Shown here piece by piece: positions 18,506-28,459 of a stretch of DNA of 64,000 bases. Made by a program: the position numbers and the translations under genes. Under the pieces are notes generated by a model. That model had not been told where the DNA came from. It worked only from the letters and a program-made list of their open reading frames with translations, and ran no database searches. The number at the start of each line of letters is the position of its first letter. The stretch's first letter is position 1. Source of the stretch: Comamonas testosteroni ATCC 11996 (lineage in GTDB: Bacteria > Pseudomonadota > Gammaproteobacteria > Burkholderiales > Burkholderiaceae_C); NCBI RefSeq assembly GCF_000241525.1, contig NZ_AHIL01000041.1, forward strand, positions 62,001-126,000. Direction: 5' to 3'.

Positions 18506-19621
18506 TTAGCGGCCGGCGGCCGCTGTGGTCAAAGCGTTCAGCGTGTCTTCAAGCTCTACGCGTCCGCCCGTATGCAGATTGGCCTGAATCTGCTGCAGCT
18601 GCGCCTGGGCGATCTGAGTGCGTCGTGAGCGTGAGTCAAAGTATTTGTTGAGCAGGGTGCCAGCAGCGCTGAGGTCGGCGCGTGCCGATTCCCACTGGCG
18701 CGACAGCAGGGCCAGACGGGCGTTGAGCAGTTGCAGCTTGAGGTTCTCGCGCAGAAAATAGCCCTGCTCGGGGGCCAGCAGGGCCACCTCGGGGTGATCG
18801 ATGCGGCGCACGCGCACCAGATCGGCCGCGCCATCCTTGAAGGAGTCCCAGACCCGCTCACCCTGGCCCTGCCACCAGGCCCATTGAGTGAGGGAGAGAC
18901 TGGCGTCCTCGGGCGTGTCATGAGCGGCCGCCGTCTTGCGGGGCTGGGCATCGCGCGCACGCGGGCGGCCCACATCGTTGATGAGAGCCAGGTCGTCCAC
19001 CTGGCGAATCAGGTCTTCGATACGGCTGAGCACCCCCGTGGTGTCCGTCACGCTCATGCGCGAGAGCTTGTCCAGATCCAGATCAATGGCTCGCACAACG
19101 GGAGCCAGACGCGGCTGGGCTGTGCTTTCCACGCGCTTTCGGGCCGATTTGAGGCTGGCGACCAGCGGCTGCAGGCTGCCCGAGAGTTCAGCCTGTTGCT
19201 GGGCCATGCGTACCGAGGATTCGATGTCGGCCACCAGGTTTTCATCGCGTGAGCGCGACATGCTTTGCATCAGCTCTTCGAGCTGGTTGCGTTGCAGGCT
19301 GAGTTCGGCCACACGCGCCTCCATCACGGAGACACGCGCTGCGCTGTCGCGAGCCAGATCTTGGGCGTCCTTGGCCAGGGTGCGAGCCTCCACCGACTGC
19401 GCGCCGGACTGCGCCGACTGACGAGCCAGCTGCTCCTGCATATTGCCCACGCGCTGCCACAGCATGCCGCAGGCGACCAGGGCTGCGGCAGCCACCGCTC
19501 CCAGCGTCAGCACCAGAGCCGTGGGAGCACCACGCCCGGTCTGAGCGGGCACGGAAGGATCCTGGCTGGAAGGGGGGGCTGAGGGTTGGTTGTCGGAGGT
19601 GGGGATGGCATCGGAGCTCAT
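18506..19621 (-). CDS. hemX: HemX family protein (putative uroporphyrinogen III C-methyltransferase-like)
   Basis: The product has 371 residues. A disordered Pro/Ser/Gln-rich N-terminus is followed by one transmembrane helix (about 33-55) and a coiled coil (about 58-130), then a helical periplasmic domain containing TQWAWWQGQGERVW and GYFLRENLKLQLLNARLALL, both usual in HemX. The family is often labelled a methyltransferase but has no SAM-binding motif here, and a structural role with HemY is more likely. The ATG overlaps the hemD stop by 4 bases (ATGA). Confidence 0.9.
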   Translation of the reverse strand: MSSDAIPTSDNQPSAPPSSQDPSVPAQTGRGAPTALVLTLGAVAAAALVACGMLWQRVGNMQEQLARQSAQSGAQSVEARTLAKDAQDLARDSAARVSVMEARVAELSLQRNQLEELMQSMSRSRDENLVADIESSVRMAQQQAELSGSLQPLVASLKSARKRVESTAQPRLAPVVRAIDLDLDKLSRMSVTDTTGVLSRIEDLIRQVDDLALINDVGRPRARDAQPRKTAAAHDTPEDASLSLTQWAWWQGQGERVWDSFKDGAADLVRVRRIDHPEVALLAPEQGYFLRENLKLQLLNARLALLSRQWESARADLSAAGTLLNKYFDSRSRRTQIAQAQLQQIQANLHTGGRVELEDTLNALTTAAAGR

Positions 19622-20463
19622 AGAGCCGATTCTATAGACGCAACCACATCGTCCAGACTTGGGCGACTGTGCAAAACCCGACCGAAACCTGCTGAAAGTG
19701 CTTTGCTGGCAATGCGTTCATGGGTGGTGAGCGCTAACCCAGAGTGCCATTTCTGCTGGGGCAGCAGCTGTTGCAGGTTGGCAACAGCTTCCGAGCTGCT
19801 GAACAGCCACAGGCTGCCGTCGCTGGCGGCTTGCCGGGCCAGATCCAGCTGCTGCGCCGTCCATACGGGAAGCTGGCGCTCATACACAGCCAGCAGTTCC
19901 ACCTCGGCTCCGGCTTCGCGCAGCCGGGATGCCAGCCAGTCACGGCCTGCACCTTGTGTGGACGGGATTTGCATGCCTGCATTGCCGACGACAGGGGCGG
20001 TCGAAGGGCTGGTACCGCGCACGATCAGCACGCGGTCGCCGGCTCGAACCTGGCCGTGGACGTTCTGCCAAAGCGCTTCGGATTCGAACTGGGCCGCGTC
20101 AGGCGAAGGGCCGTCAATCTGGAGGGAGGCCAGTCCTGCTTCGAGCAGGGCGCGCTCTGTGCCCGGGCCCGGCGTCCATGCCCTGGTATCAGGTGCCAGC
20201 AACGCTTCAGCATCAAACGCCGGAGTTTGATCCTGGGCAAAAAAATACTGCACCGCATTGCCGCTGACAAACATCACGGCCCGGTAGTGACCGGGTTTCA
20301 GCGCCAACTGGCGCGCCCTCAACAAGGCCTGGCGAGCCGCCGGGTCGTTGCAAGGCCCTATGCCTATCAGCGGCAAGGCCTCGGCCTGCAGGCCGCGGGC
20401 GCGAAATGCATCAACCCATGGTTTTGCATCATGCAAGGGACGGGTGACCAGAACGAGGCGCAT
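19618..20463 (-). CDS. hemD: Uroporphyrinogen-III synthase
   Basis: Closes hydroxymethylbilane to uroporphyrinogen III with inversion of ring D. The 281-residue product begins MRLVLVTRPLHDAKPW, the usual HemD start, so the ATG at 20463 is used, 13 bases downstream of the hemC stop. It has the two-domain HemD layout: LPLIGIGP and FVSGNAVQYFF in the first half, and LLAVYERQLP followed by WLFSSSEAVANLQQLLP in the second. Sequence is weakly conserved in this family; position in the hem operon makes the call firm. Confidence 0.93.
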   Translation of the reverse strand: MRLVLVTRPLHDAKPWVDAFRARGLQAEALPLIGIGPCNDPAARQALLRARQLALKPGHYRAVMFVSGNAVQYFFAQDQTPAFDAEALLAPDTRAWTPGPGTERALLEAGLASLQIDGPSPDAAQFESEALWQNVHGQVRAGDRVLIVRGTSPSTAPVVGNAGMQIPSTQGAGRDWLASRLREAGAEVELLAVYERQLPVWTAQQLDLARQAASDGSLWLFSSSEAVANLQQLLPQQKWHSGLALTTHERIASKALSAGFGRVLHSRPSLDDVVASIESAL

Positions 20464-20476
20464 CGGCAGGCGCGGC

Positions 20477-21421
20477 TCAGTCCTGCTTGGGCGCCGCAGG
20501 CACGGCACCTGCAGCTTGCAGTTGCGCGGCCAGTTGCTCGCCCAGGGCATTGGCGCTGGCAAAGTCCGTGACTTGGGCGCTGGCCTGCACGCGAACCAGA
20601 CCCTTGCTGCCTTCCATATCGCCCCAGGCCGCATCCATGTGCAGGGTGTCGCCTTCAAAGCGGCCATAGGCGGCCAGCGGCATGGAGCAGCTGCCGCCCA
20701 TGCAGCGGCTGACGGCGCGCTCGGCGGTCACGGTCAGCCAGGTGGGCATATGGGCCAGCGGGGCCAGGGCGTCGATGATGTCCTGACGGTCGGCGCGCAC
20801 CTCGATGCCCAATGCACCCTGACCGGCGGCGGGCAGCATCTGGGCCGGGTCGAATCGGGCGCGGATGCGCTCGCTCATCTCCAGGCGCATCAGGCCGGCG
20901 GCGGCGAGCACGATGGCGTCGTACTGGCCTTCGTCGAGCTTGCGCAGGCGGGTGTTGACATTGCCGCGCAGGGCTTCGATCTTGAGGTCGGGGCGCAGCG
21001 CCTGCAGCAGGGCCTGGCGGCGCAGGCTGGAGGTGCCGACCACGGCGCCCTGGGGCAGCTCGTCCAGCGATGCATAGCGGTTGGAGACAAAGGCGTCACG
21101 CGGGTCTTCGCGCGTCATCACGCAGGCCAGCACGAAGCCCTCGGGCAGCTCCATGGGCACATCCTTCAGGGAGTGCACGGCCAGATCGGCGCGGCCTTCC
21201 TCGAGAGCCACTTCCAGCTCCTTGACGAACAGGCCCTTGCCGCCCACCTTGGACAGGGCTCGGTCCAGAATCAGATCGCCCTTGGTCGTCATCCCCAGCA
21301 GATCGACGCTGTGGCCGCGCCCGCGCAAGATCGCCTGCACATGCTCGGCCTGCCACATGGCCAGCTGGCTCTCACGTGTGGCAATGACGATTACTGTGGG
21401 TGAGGATGCAGAAAATTTCAT
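20477..21421 (-). CDS. hemC: Porphobilinogen deaminase (hydroxymethylbilane synthase)
   Basis: Polymerises four porphobilinogens into hydroxymethylbilane. The 314-residue product has the substrate-binding stretches [35 protein letters not shown] and [11 protein letters not shown], and the dipyrromethane cofactor cysteine at residue 245 ([12 protein letters not shown]). It is the first gene of hemC-hemD-hemX-hemY and is divergent from ppc across only 78 bases, so the two promoters must be back to back or overlapping. Confidence 0.97.
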   Translation of the reverse strand: MKFSASSPTVIVIATRESQLAMWQAEHVQAILRGRGHSVDLLGMTTKGDLILDRALSKVGGKGLFVKELEVALEEGRADLAVHSLKDVPMELPEGFVLACVMTREDPRDAFVSNRYASLDELPQGAVVGTSSLRRQALLQALRPDLKIEALRGNVNTRLRKLDEGQYDAIVLAAAGLMRLEMSERIRARFDPAQMLPAAGQGALGIEVRADRQDIIDALAPLAHMPTWLTVTAERAVSRCMGGSCSMPLAAYGRFEGDTLHMDAAWGDMEGSKGLVRVQASAQVTDFASANALGEQLAAQLQAAGAVPAAPKQD

Positions 21422-21499
21422 GACGGCGCGGTCTCAAGCGGGTAACAGGGAATGCTAGCATGGCAAGTTGCCTTACACCGTGCCCAAGGAGAATAGTTC

Positions 21500-24349
21500 A
21501 TGCCTTCCGCCCGCCCCAAGAGCGCCGCACATGCAGACAAACATGGCGACAAGCCGGCACGCAAGACCGACAAGGATTTGCCGCTGATCGAGGACATACG
21601 GCTGCTGGGGCGCATTCTGGGCGATGTGATTCGCGAGCAGGAGGGCGGGCCGGCCTACGAGCTGGTCGAGCAGGTACGCCAGCTTTCGGTGGCCTTCAGG
21701 CGCGATGCCGACGAAGCGGCCGACAAGGCGCTCAAGAAACTGCTCAAGGGACTGTCCAGCGACCAGACGGTGAGCGTGATTCGCGCCTTCACCTATTTCT
21801 CGCACCTGGCCAATCTGGCCGAAGACCGCCACCACATCCGCCGCCGCGCCGTGCACGAGCGAGCCGGCAACACGCAGGAAGGCAGCATCGAGGTGGCACT
21901 GGCGCGCCTGCGCTGGGCGGGCATCTCGACGGCCACCGTGGTCAATACGCTGGCCAGGAGTTTCATCTCGCCCGTGCTGACGGCTCACCCCACCGAGGTG
22001 CAGCGCCAGAGCATTCTGACGGCCGAGCGCCGCATTGCCCAGTTGCTGGCCGAGCGCGACGATATCCTGATGCGCGCCCAGCTCTACAACAGTGCCAAGG
22101 ATGCACTGACCCCGCGCGAGCTGACGCGGGTGGAGGCGCAACTGCGTGCCTGCGTGGCCCAGCTCTGGCAGACCCGGCTGCTGCGCCATTCCAAGCTCAC
22201 GGTGGCCGACGAGATCGAGAACGCCCTGTCCTATTACGAGGCGACGTTCCTGCAGGAGATCCCCAAGATCTACGAGCAGCTGGAGCAGGAGCTGGGCGAG
22301 AAGCTGCCCGAGCAGAGCTTTTTGCGCATGGGTCAATGGATAGGCGGCGACCGCGACGGCAATCCCTTTGTGACGGCCGAGAGTCTGGAGCTGGCCCTGA
22401 CGCGTCAGGCCGACGTGGCGCTGCGCCACTATCTGCGCGAGGTGCACTATCTGGGCGGCGAGCTGTCGCTGTCGGCCAATCTGGTGGACATCACGCCCGA
22501 GATGCAGGCGCTGGCCGATGCCTCGCCCGACCACAATGTGCACCGCAGTGACGAGCCTTATCGCCGGGCGCTGACGGGCATCTATGCGCGGCTGGCCGCG
22601 ACGCTCAGGCAGCTGACGGGCGGCGAGGCGGCACGCCACGCCGTAGCGCCCCAGAACGCCTATGCTTCGGCCGACGCGTTTCTGGCCGATCTGCAGATCA
22701 TCGACGACTCGCTGTCGCGCTATCACGGCAATGCCCTGGCGCCGCAGCGCCTGCGCCCGCTGATGCGTGCCGTGCGGGTCTTTGGTTTCTATCTGTCCAC
22801 GGTGGACCTGCGTCAAAGCTCGGACAAGCACGAAGAAGTGGTGCGCGAGCTGCTCTCGGTCGCCAAGGTCGAGCTCGATTACAGCCTGCTCGAAGAAGAC
22901 GCCAAATGCGCGCTGCTGGTGCGCCTGCTCGAAGACGCACGCCCCCTGCGCGTCATGGGCGGCGACTACGGCGACCACACGCGCAGCGAGCTGGCCATCT
23001 TCGAGACCGCCAAGCGCCTGCGCGAGCGCCTGGGCGGCGAGGCGATTCGCCATTGCATCATCAGCCACACCGAGACCGTCAGCGATCTGCTCGAGGTGCT
23101 GCTGCTGCAAAAGGAAGTGGGCCTGCTGCGCGGCACCCTGCAGGACGGTGCGCAATGCGACCTGATCGTGGTGCCGCTGTTCGAGACCATCGAGGATCTG
23201 CGCAATGCCGCGCCCATCATGCGCCGCTACTACCAGTTGCCAGGCATTGCCGAGCTGGTCCGAAAAAGTGGCGGCGAGCAGGACATCATGCTGGGCTACA
23301 GCGACAGCAACAAGGACGGAGGCATCTTCACCAGCAACTGGGAGCTGTACCGGGCCGAGATTGCGCTGGTCGATCTGTTTGACGATCTGGCCGACCACTA
23401 CGGCATCCAGCTGCGCATGTTCCATGGCCGTGGCGGCACCGTGGGACGTGGCGGCGGCCCCAGCTATCAGGCCATCCTGGCGCAGCCACCGGGCACGGTG
23501 CGCGGTCAGATCCGCCTGACCGAGCAGGGCGAGGTCATCGCCTCCAAATACGCCAACCCCGAGATCGGGCGCCGCAACCTGGAAACCCTGGTGGCCGCCA
23601 CGCTGGAGGCCACGCTGCTGCAGCCGACCAAGCCGGCGACCAAGGCCTTCCTGGAGGCTGCGGCGTTTCTGTCCGAAGCCAGCATGGCGGCCTACCGCGC
23701 GCTGGTCTACGAGACTCCGGGCTTTACCAATTACTTCTTCAGCAGCACGCCGATTCGCGAGATCGCCGAACTCAATATCGGTTCGCGCCCCGCATCGCGC
23801 AAGGCGACCCAGGCCATCGAGGACCTGCGCGCCATTCCCTGGGGCTTCAGCTGGGGGCAGTGCCGACTGACGCTGCCGGGCTGGTATGGTTTCGGCTCGG
23901 CGATCCAGGCCTTCATCCACCGCCCCGGCAAGGATGCCAAGGCGCAGCTGGCACTGCTGCAGAAGATGTACCGCCAGTGGCCGTTCTTCCGCACCCTGCT
24001 GTCGAATATGGACATGGTGCTGGCCAAGAGCGACCTGAACCTGGCCTCGCGCTACAGCGAGCTGGTGACCGACACGCGCTTGCGCCGCCGCATCTTCGGT
24101 GCGATCGAAGCCGAGTGGCACAGCACTGTGGAGGCGCTCAACCAGATAACGGGTGACAAGCAGCGCCTGGAGCACAACTCGGCACTGGCGCGTTCCATCC
24201 GCCACCGCTTCCCCTATATCGATCCGCTCAACCACCTGCAGGTGGAGCTGGTGCGCCGCTGGCGTGCGGGACAGACCGACGACAGGGTCAAGAACGGCAT
24301 CCACCTGTCCATCAACGGCATTGCCGCCGGAGTACGCAACACGGGTTGA
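21500..24349 (+). CDS. ppc: Phosphoenolpyruvate carboxylase
   Basis: Carboxylates PEP to oxaloacetate, replenishing the TCA cycle. The 949-residue product fits the bacterial family (about 880-950) with a lysine-rich N-terminal extension of about 25 residues before [12 protein letters not shown]. The catalytic His is in [13 protein letters not shown]. The active-site loop reads [15 protein letters not shown], and the C-terminus ends [13 protein letters not shown] as in all PEPCs. It is divergent from hemC. Two successive hairpin terminators lie downstream. Confidence 0.97.
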   Translation: MPSARPKSAAHADKHGDKPARKTDKDLPLIEDIRLLGRILGDVIREQEGGPAYELVEQVRQLSVAFRRDADEAADKALKKLLKGLSSDQTVSVIRAFTYFSHLANLAEDRHHIRRRAVHERAGNTQEGSIEVALARLRWAGISTATVVNTLARSFISPVLTAHPTEVQRQSILTAERRIAQLLAERDDILMRAQLYNSAKDALTPRELTRVEAQLRACVAQLWQTRLLRHSKLTVADEIENALSYYEATFLQEIPKIYEQLEQELGEKLPEQSFLRMGQWIGGDRDGNPFVTAESLELALTRQADVALRHYLREVHYLGGELSLSANLVDITPEMQALADASPDHNVHRSDEPYRRALTGIYARLAATLRQLTGGEAARHAVAPQNAYASADAFLADLQIIDDSLSRYHGNALAPQRLRPLMRAVRVFGFYLSTVDLRQSSDKHEEVVRELLSVAKVELDYSLLEEDAKCALLVRLLEDARPLRVMGGDYGDHTRSELAIFETAKRLRERLGGEAIRHCIISHTETVSDLLEVLLLQKEVGLLRGTLQDGAQCDLIVVPLFETIEDLRNAAPIMRRYYQLPGIAELVRKSGGEQDIMLGYSDSNKDGGIFTSNWELYRAEIALVDLFDDLADHYGIQLRMFHGRGGTVGRGGGPSYQAILAQPPGTVRGQIRLTEQGEVIASKYANPEIGRRNLETLVAATLEATLLQPTKPATKAFLEAAAFLSEASMAAYRALVYETPGFTNYFFSSTPIREIAELNIGSRPASRKATQAIEDLRAIPWGFSWGQCRLTLPGWYGFGSAIQAFIHRPGKDAKAQLALLQKMYRQWPFFRTLLSNMDMVLAKSDLNLASRYSELVTDTRLRRRIFGAIEAEWHSTVEALNQITGDKQRLEHNSALARSIRHRFPYIDPLNHLQVELVRRWRAGQTDDRVKNGIHLSINGIAAGVRNTG

Positions 24350-24395
24350 GAGCGCTGGCGGGTGCTCCTGAATAAGGAGCTTATATCGCTAATTA

Positions 24396-24466
24396 ATAAA
24401 GGGTTTCAGGTATATAAGTACTTGAAATCCTTTTTTATATGGCGCTGTCAGCTATGAAAGTTGAAA
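24396..24466 (+). terminator. Terminator after ppc, first copy of a duplicated element
   Basis: AAAGGGTTTCAGGTA pairs imperfectly with TACTTGAAATCCTTT (about 24398-24432) and ends in a T-run. It is followed by ATATGGCGCT..GCTATGAAAGTTGAAA. The whole unit is repeated at 24611-24681 with changes in the stem that keep the pairing. Confidence 0.75.
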
Positions 24467-24610
24467 TGGCGTCAAACCAGCATGCTTGCACAGTGAGCCA
24501 TCAAGCAAATGCTGTCGCAGCTTCGCAGCCATCAAGGCCGGGCACGCTAAAAGCATCGCAGCAGATCACGGGGGATAGGCAGCAACTTTAGGAGCTGCCT
24601 GCGCCAATGC

Positions 24611-24681
24611 ATAAAGGGTTTGAGGCATATGAATGCTTCAAACCCTTTTATATATGGCGCTAGTTGCTATGAAAGTTGAAA
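24611..24681 (+). repeat. Second copy of the duplicated terminator element
   Basis: AAAGGGTTTGAGGCAT pairs with ATGCTTCAAACCCTTTT around ATGA, followed by TATATGGCGCTAGTTGCTATGAAAGTTGAAA. It matches the unit at 24396-24466; several differences in one arm are matched in the other arm, as expected for a selected hairpin. It can serve as a back-up terminator for ppc. Confidence 0.75.
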
Positions 24682-24720
24682 AGCCTTCAAGCACTCATGC
24701 TCCAAAAGCGAGACATCAAG

Positions 24721-24788
24721 CAAGCGCCGCCGCGCAGCGAGGATGTCGTCCCCCCCTCAGGGGGAAGCCGCAAAGCGGCTCAGGGGGA
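24721..24788 (+). repeat. GC-rich intergenic repeat, copy B
   Basis: CAAGCGCCGCCGCGCAGCGA is followed by GTCGTCCCCCCCTCAGGGGG and AAGCCGCAAAGCGGCTCAGGGGG. It is the same module as 11221-11286, in the same orientation. It ends 10 bases before the flhC stop and may form the end of the flhDC transcript. Confidence 0.7.
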
Positions 24789-24797
24789 GTCAACCCC

Positions 24798-25349
24798 TCA
24801 GTGAAGCATCAAGGAGCCAGCCGCCTTGCTCTTGCCGGCGCGAGCGGGAGGGTTGCACAGGCCGCACTGGTAGTGGCGCGCATTCTCGTAAGGCTCGGTC
24901 ACGAACTGGCCCTTGCAGACCGAGCACTGGGTGCGCGTCAGCATCTGTGCATCGACAAACTTCACCAGGCGCCAGGCGCGGGTAAAGGACAGCAGCACCT
25001 CAAGTTCGGCAGCCTGAATCTGTTCGGCATAGAGGCGGTAGGCCTTGGTCAGCTGCTCGGCCGAGTCCAGCTCCACGCCCTTGGACAGGTATTCGTAGAT
25101 GTTGAGGAACAGCGAGCTGTGGATGTTTTCCTGCCAGGTCAGAAACCAGTCCGTGGAAAACGGCAACTGGCCCTTGGAGGGAGACTTTCCCGAGATTTCC
25201 TTGTACAGCCGGATCAGGCGTTCATAAGACAGCGTGGTCTCGGACTCCAGCACCTGCATGCGGGCGCCCATCTCGATGAGCATGGCGGCGCGCTCGATTT
25301 GCTTGGATTCGTTCAGAACGCTTTTGGTGGCAGTCTTGGCGGCGGGCAT
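24798..25349 (-). CDS. flhC: Flagellar master regulator FlhC
   Basis: With FlhD forms the FlhD4C2 activator of class II flagellar genes. The 183-residue product contains helices typical of FlhC (ERAAMLIEMGARMQVLESET, LSYERLIRLYKEISG) and the C-terminal zinc site made of CSVCKGQF and CGLCNPP. The ATG at 25349 (MPAAK) is preceded by AGGAGAG. It follows flhD by 38 bases. The C-terminal tail is rich in Lys and Ala, as in other Burkholderiales. Confidence 0.96.
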   Translation of the reverse strand: MPAAKTATKSVLNESKQIERAAMLIEMGARMQVLESETTLSYERLIRLYKEISGKSPSKGQLPFSTDWFLTWQENIHSSLFLNIYEYLSKGVELDSAEQLTKAYRLYAEQIQAAELEVLLSFTRAWRLVKFVDAQMLTRTQCSVCKGQFVTEPYENARHYQCGLCNPPARAGKSKAAGSLMLH

Positions 25350-25387
25350 CAATCTCTCCTTAAAACCAGGTAGTCGCTAGCGGGTGC

Positions 25388-25714
25388 TCAGAGCACTTCG
25401 GAGACACGGCTGGCCATCAGGATGTTGGCGTGCAGCGTATTGGTGGCGGCGTTGCCGATCTTGTTGCCGCTGTGATTGGTCAGCAAGCTCCAGACCATTT
25501 CGTCATCGGCGCGGAAGCTGGCCAGCAAGGTGTTGCGCGATGCCAGCTTGAGCACCTGGGCCGAAGACAGCGAGCCCAGCAGGTCGCAGGACTCTTCGTT
25601 CAGACCCAGACGGAACACGGCCTCGGCCTTGTCCTGGCGGATCAGGGTCTGGGCCAGCATCAGGTAGGTGAGGTTGGCTTCGCGGATCTCGGCAAGCAGT
25701 TGTTCGTTGTTCAT
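25388..25714 (-). CDS. flhD: Flagellar master regulator FlhD
   Basis: The product has 108 residues; the start MNNEQLLAEIREANLTYLML and the segment EAVFRLGLNEESCDLLGSLS are characteristic of FlhD. It binds FlhC and, with it, DNA. An AAAGGA ribosome binding site lies upstream. No motility gene (mot, che) flanks flhDC here, so the regulator is separate from its regulon. Confidence 0.96.
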   Translation of the reverse strand: MNNEQLLAEIREANLTYLMLAQTLIRQDKAEAVFRLGLNEESCDLLGSLSSAQVLKLASRNTLLASFRADDEMVWSLLTNHSGNKIGNAATNTLHANILMASRVSEVL

Positions 25715-26342
25715 GGGTCCAGTCCTTTCAATCTCGACAGACCGTCACGGCACACACAAACAAGACGTTAAAAGTGTTTCGATCTGTTGAAATGAATTGT
25801 GTTTCAAGCCTTGATCGAACTGAAGTCGGGGAGCGTCGGTATCGCCGGTCTGGTTTTACAGGCAGGCATGTAGGATTTCCCTTACTGCTTTGCCGTCCTT
25901 CGGGATGACTCGGAGTGCCGCGTGGGGGCTGACATTGCATCAGGCCGGATTCCGCTGGTGCATGTATTGTGAATCTGTCCGGAAGATGACAAACGAGGAA
26001 ATAGGCGGCTTTTTATTCGGTATCTGATCGCCTATGAAACAGGGCAGCCCGGATTCCCTGTGATAACGGTCCGCAGCCGGGTTGCCAAGCTGCATCGGCA
26101 TGGGAGTGCGGACATGAGCCTCGGCCATGCCGCCAAGGCTCGGGGCGTCGCGAAGGAGTGGGCTTGGTCTGGCCTGGCTTGGCTTGGCGCTGATCAAGCG
26201 CACCGCACCGCACCTAGTTTGCGCCTGTCTGCCGTGATCACGGTGCACTGTGTCCGTGGCCCAGGGGCTGAACCCGGCAAGCGCGGGGGAGAGCATGCCT
26301 GTTTGAGGCCGGTGTCTGGCGCGGCACCGGCATGCGGCAGCC
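25715..26342. other. Long flhDC upstream region
   Basis: A 628-base gap between the flhD start and the sulfurtransferase stop. No gene is supported; open frames here lack ribosome binding sites and domains. Master-operon promoters are usually heavily regulated, and the AT-richer 25760-25830 stretch is the likely core. Short CTTGG/CTGGCTTGG repeats occur near 26160-26190. I cannot assign specific operators. Confidence 0.4.
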
Positions 26343-27254
26343 TCAGCCCTTCTCGGCCGGGCGGGAGGGCCGGCTGCACCACTCGCTCCAGCTGCCGGCA
26401 AACAAGGCAGTGGGAGCAAAGCCGGCAATGCGCATGGCCAGCACATTGGGGGTGGCGCTGACACCGCTGCCGCACTGGTGCACCACGCTGGCGGGGTCGC
26501 GCCCGGCCAGCAACTGGTCAAACTCTGCCTTGAGCAGCGCTGCGGGCTTGAAGCGTCCGTCGGCGGCGATATTGCTGCCGAACGGGCGGTTCAGCGCACC
26601 CGGAATATGGCCTGCCACCGGGTCCAGGGGCTCCACCTCGCCGCGGTAGCGGGCCGGGGCCCGGGCATCGATGAGGGTCTGGGTGGCCTGACCCAGGTCG
26701 GCCTCGACCTGAGCGACGGTCTTGAGCGTCTCCAGCGGCTGGCCCAGTTCAAAGTTGGACTGGAAATGGCCGGGCTCTTCCCCGCTGCTCAAGGCCTGGC
26801 CGGCCGCCTGCCAGGCCTGCAGCCCGCCATCGAGCACGGCCACGGCATCGTGGCCGGCCCAGCGCAGCATCCACCACAGGCGACCGCAGTAATTGGCAGC
26901 GTTGCGGTCATAGACCACGGCCTGCATATCGTTGGCAAAGCCTATGGACGACAGCCAGGCGGAAAAGCGCTCGCGCGTGGGCAAGGGGTGGCGGCCACCG
27001 GATGCGGACTGCACGCTGGTGGCGACCTGGCCGTCTTCGCCGGGCGTGCCATGCGGTGCGCTGAGGTCTTTGTCCAGGTCGGCGAAGACTGCGCCGGAGA
27101 TATGGACCTGCAGATACTGCTCGCGGCCGGCAGGCGGGTTCATGAGGTCAAAGCTGCAGTCAAACACCATCAAGGGCTTGCCGCTGGCCTTGAGCCCGGC
27201 CAGCTGTTCGACGGAAATCAGGGTGTTGTAGTGCTCGGGCGTCGAGTGATTCAT
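26343..27254 (-). CDS. sseA: Sulfurtransferase (tandem rhodanese domains, SseA/MST-type)
   Basis: The product has 303 residues. The N-terminal rhodanese domain (about 15-155) is inactive, with NAANYCGRLWWML in place of a proper loop. The C-terminal domain (about 180-300) carries the catalytic loop with Cys261 in HQCGSGVSATPN. CGSGV[ST]A is the 3-mercaptopyruvate sulfurtransferase variant, as opposed to CRKGV of thiosulfate sulfurtransferase. It transfers sulfur from mercaptopyruvate to thiols, cyanide or thioredoxin. The ATG at 27254 (MNHSTPEHY) is preceded by GGAGCAG; the longer upstream frame is not credible. Confidence 0.92.
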   Translation of the reverse strand: MNHSTPEHYNTLISVEQLAGLKASGKPLMVFDCSFDLMNPPAGREQYLQVHISGAVFADLDKDLSAPHGTPGEDGQVATSVQSASGGRHPLPTRERFSAWLSSIGFANDMQAVVYDRNAANYCGRLWWMLRWAGHDAVAVLDGGLQAWQAAGQALSSGEEPGHFQSNFELGQPLETLKTVAQVEADLGQATQTLIDARAPARYRGEVEPLDPVAGHIPGALNRPFGSNIAADGRFKPAALLKAEFDQLLAGRDPASVVHQCGSGVSATPNVLAMRIAGFAPTALFAGSWSEWCSRPSRPAEKG

Positions 27255-27461
27255 GGCTTGCTGCTCCAAAGATTGAATGGCTGCAGACGGCATGGCGTGC
27301 AGTCTTGCGGCATGCAGACCATTATGCGATCGGGCCGTAGCGCCGGTGCTCCGCTGCTTCATTGTTTGGATATGGCAAGCCGCGCAGATCCGGCGTGGAC
27401 TGCGCGGCAGGCTGGGGCAGCTGACGTGCATGGCGAAGGCGCAGGGCGCCCCCTGCCATGG

Positions 27462-28376
27462 CTAGCCCCTGGAGCGCAAGGCGGTTGCTGCGGCTCCGCT
27501 GGCGACGATGAGCACAATGCCCACCCAGCCGATCAGGGGGATGCTCTCACCGAACAGCACCAGGCTGAGCAGGGCGGCAAACACAATGCCCGAGTACTGC
27601 AGATTGGCGACGACCAGAGTGTTGGTCTTGCTGCCTGCCGAGGCATAGGCCTTGGTCATGCAGACCTGGGCCACGGCGGCCAGCACGCCCACGGGCACCA
27701 GCCACAGCGCGCTCCAGCCGGGGAAGGGCGAGATGCCGGTGAACAGCATGGTGATGCCGCCAGCAACAGCCGAGCCGACCGAGAAATAGAACACCACGCG
27801 GGTTTCAGGCTCGCCCAGGCGCGACAGGGTGGTCACCTGCATATAGGCCATGGCCGCAAACATGCCGCCAAACAGGCCGCCGAGCGCAGCCACCCATTCG
27901 CTGGCCGGGGCGCTGGTAGGGCGCAGCACCAGCAGCACGCCGACAAAACCCGCCACCACCGTGGACACCAGGCCCCAGGGGAAGGGCGGAATGGCGCGGC
28001 GGGTTTCGGGCTCGGCCGCATAGGATTTGCGAAGGGTATGGCGCATCCACAGGCCCTGGGCGATGAGAAACACCGCCATCCAGATGCTGCTCATGGAGTT
28101 GAGCGTGGTGGCCGTGGCCAGCGGCAGATGGCCGATGGCGTAGAACCAGGCACCCATGGAGATCACGCCGACAAAGCTGCGCCAGGCATGCTCACGCGAG
28201 TACTGGGTGGTCAGCGTCACGCCGCTGCGCCTGGCCAGCCAGATCAGCAGCGCCATGCTGACCAGGCCGCGGTAGAACACGATCTCCGCCGCATTGAAGT
28301 CCTGGGAGGCAAACTTCACACACACACTCATGACCGCAAAAATCAACGCGGCCAACACCATCCACAGGGCTTGCAT
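27462..28376 (-). CDS. EamA/DMT-family transporter
   Basis: A 304-residue inner-membrane protein with ten predicted helices in two EamA repeats (from MVLAALIFAVMSVCVKF and again from GLVSTVVAGFVGVLLVL). Members export amino acids, metabolites or drugs in exchange for protons; sequence alone does not reveal the substrate. The start has GAGTGAG at good spacing. It lies 83 bases after the Rieske gene stop on the same strand, separated by a palindromic repeat, so co-transcription is possible. Confidence 0.9.
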   Translation of the reverse strand: MQALWMVLAALIFAVMSVCVKFASQDFNAAEIVFYRGLVSMALLIWLARRSGVTLTTQYSREHAWRSFVGVISMGAWFYAIGHLPLATATTLNSMSSIWMAVFLIAQGLWMRHTLRKSYAAEPETRRAIPPFPWGLVSTVVAGFVGVLLVLRPTSAPASEWVAALGGLFGGMFAAMAYMQVTTLSRLGEPETRVVFYFSVGSAVAGGITMLFTGISPFPGWSALWLVPVGVLAAVAQVCMTKAYASAGSKTNTLVVANLQYSGIVFAALLSLVLFGESIPLIGWVGIVLIVASGAAATALRSRG

Positions 28377-28400
28377 ATCTCACTCAATTCAGCATAAAAA

Positions 28401-28438
28401 ATAGCTGCTGTGCTTATGGGGTAAGCGATAGCAGCTAT
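28401..28438. repeat. Palindromic intergenic repeat
   Basis: ATAGCTGCTGTGCTTA and TAAGCGATAGCAGCTAT form a stem with one interruption and a short loop. The ends (ATAGCTGCT/AGCAGCTAT) match half-sites seen near 31290 (TAGCAGCTAT). It lies between the Rieske and EamA genes, with no T-run. Confidence 0.6.
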
Positions 28439-28459
28439 CAGTCTTGAGGTTTACCTCAT

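Noticed and set aside
21473-24304. Long minus-strand frame opposite ppc
   Set aside because: ppc motifs on the plus strand are complete; the antisense product is composition-driven.
25940-26521. Minus-strand frame upstream of flhD extending into the sulfurtransferase gene
   Set aside because: Cys/Pro/Ala-rich out-of-frame reading of the sulfurtransferase 3' end; no ribosome binding site.
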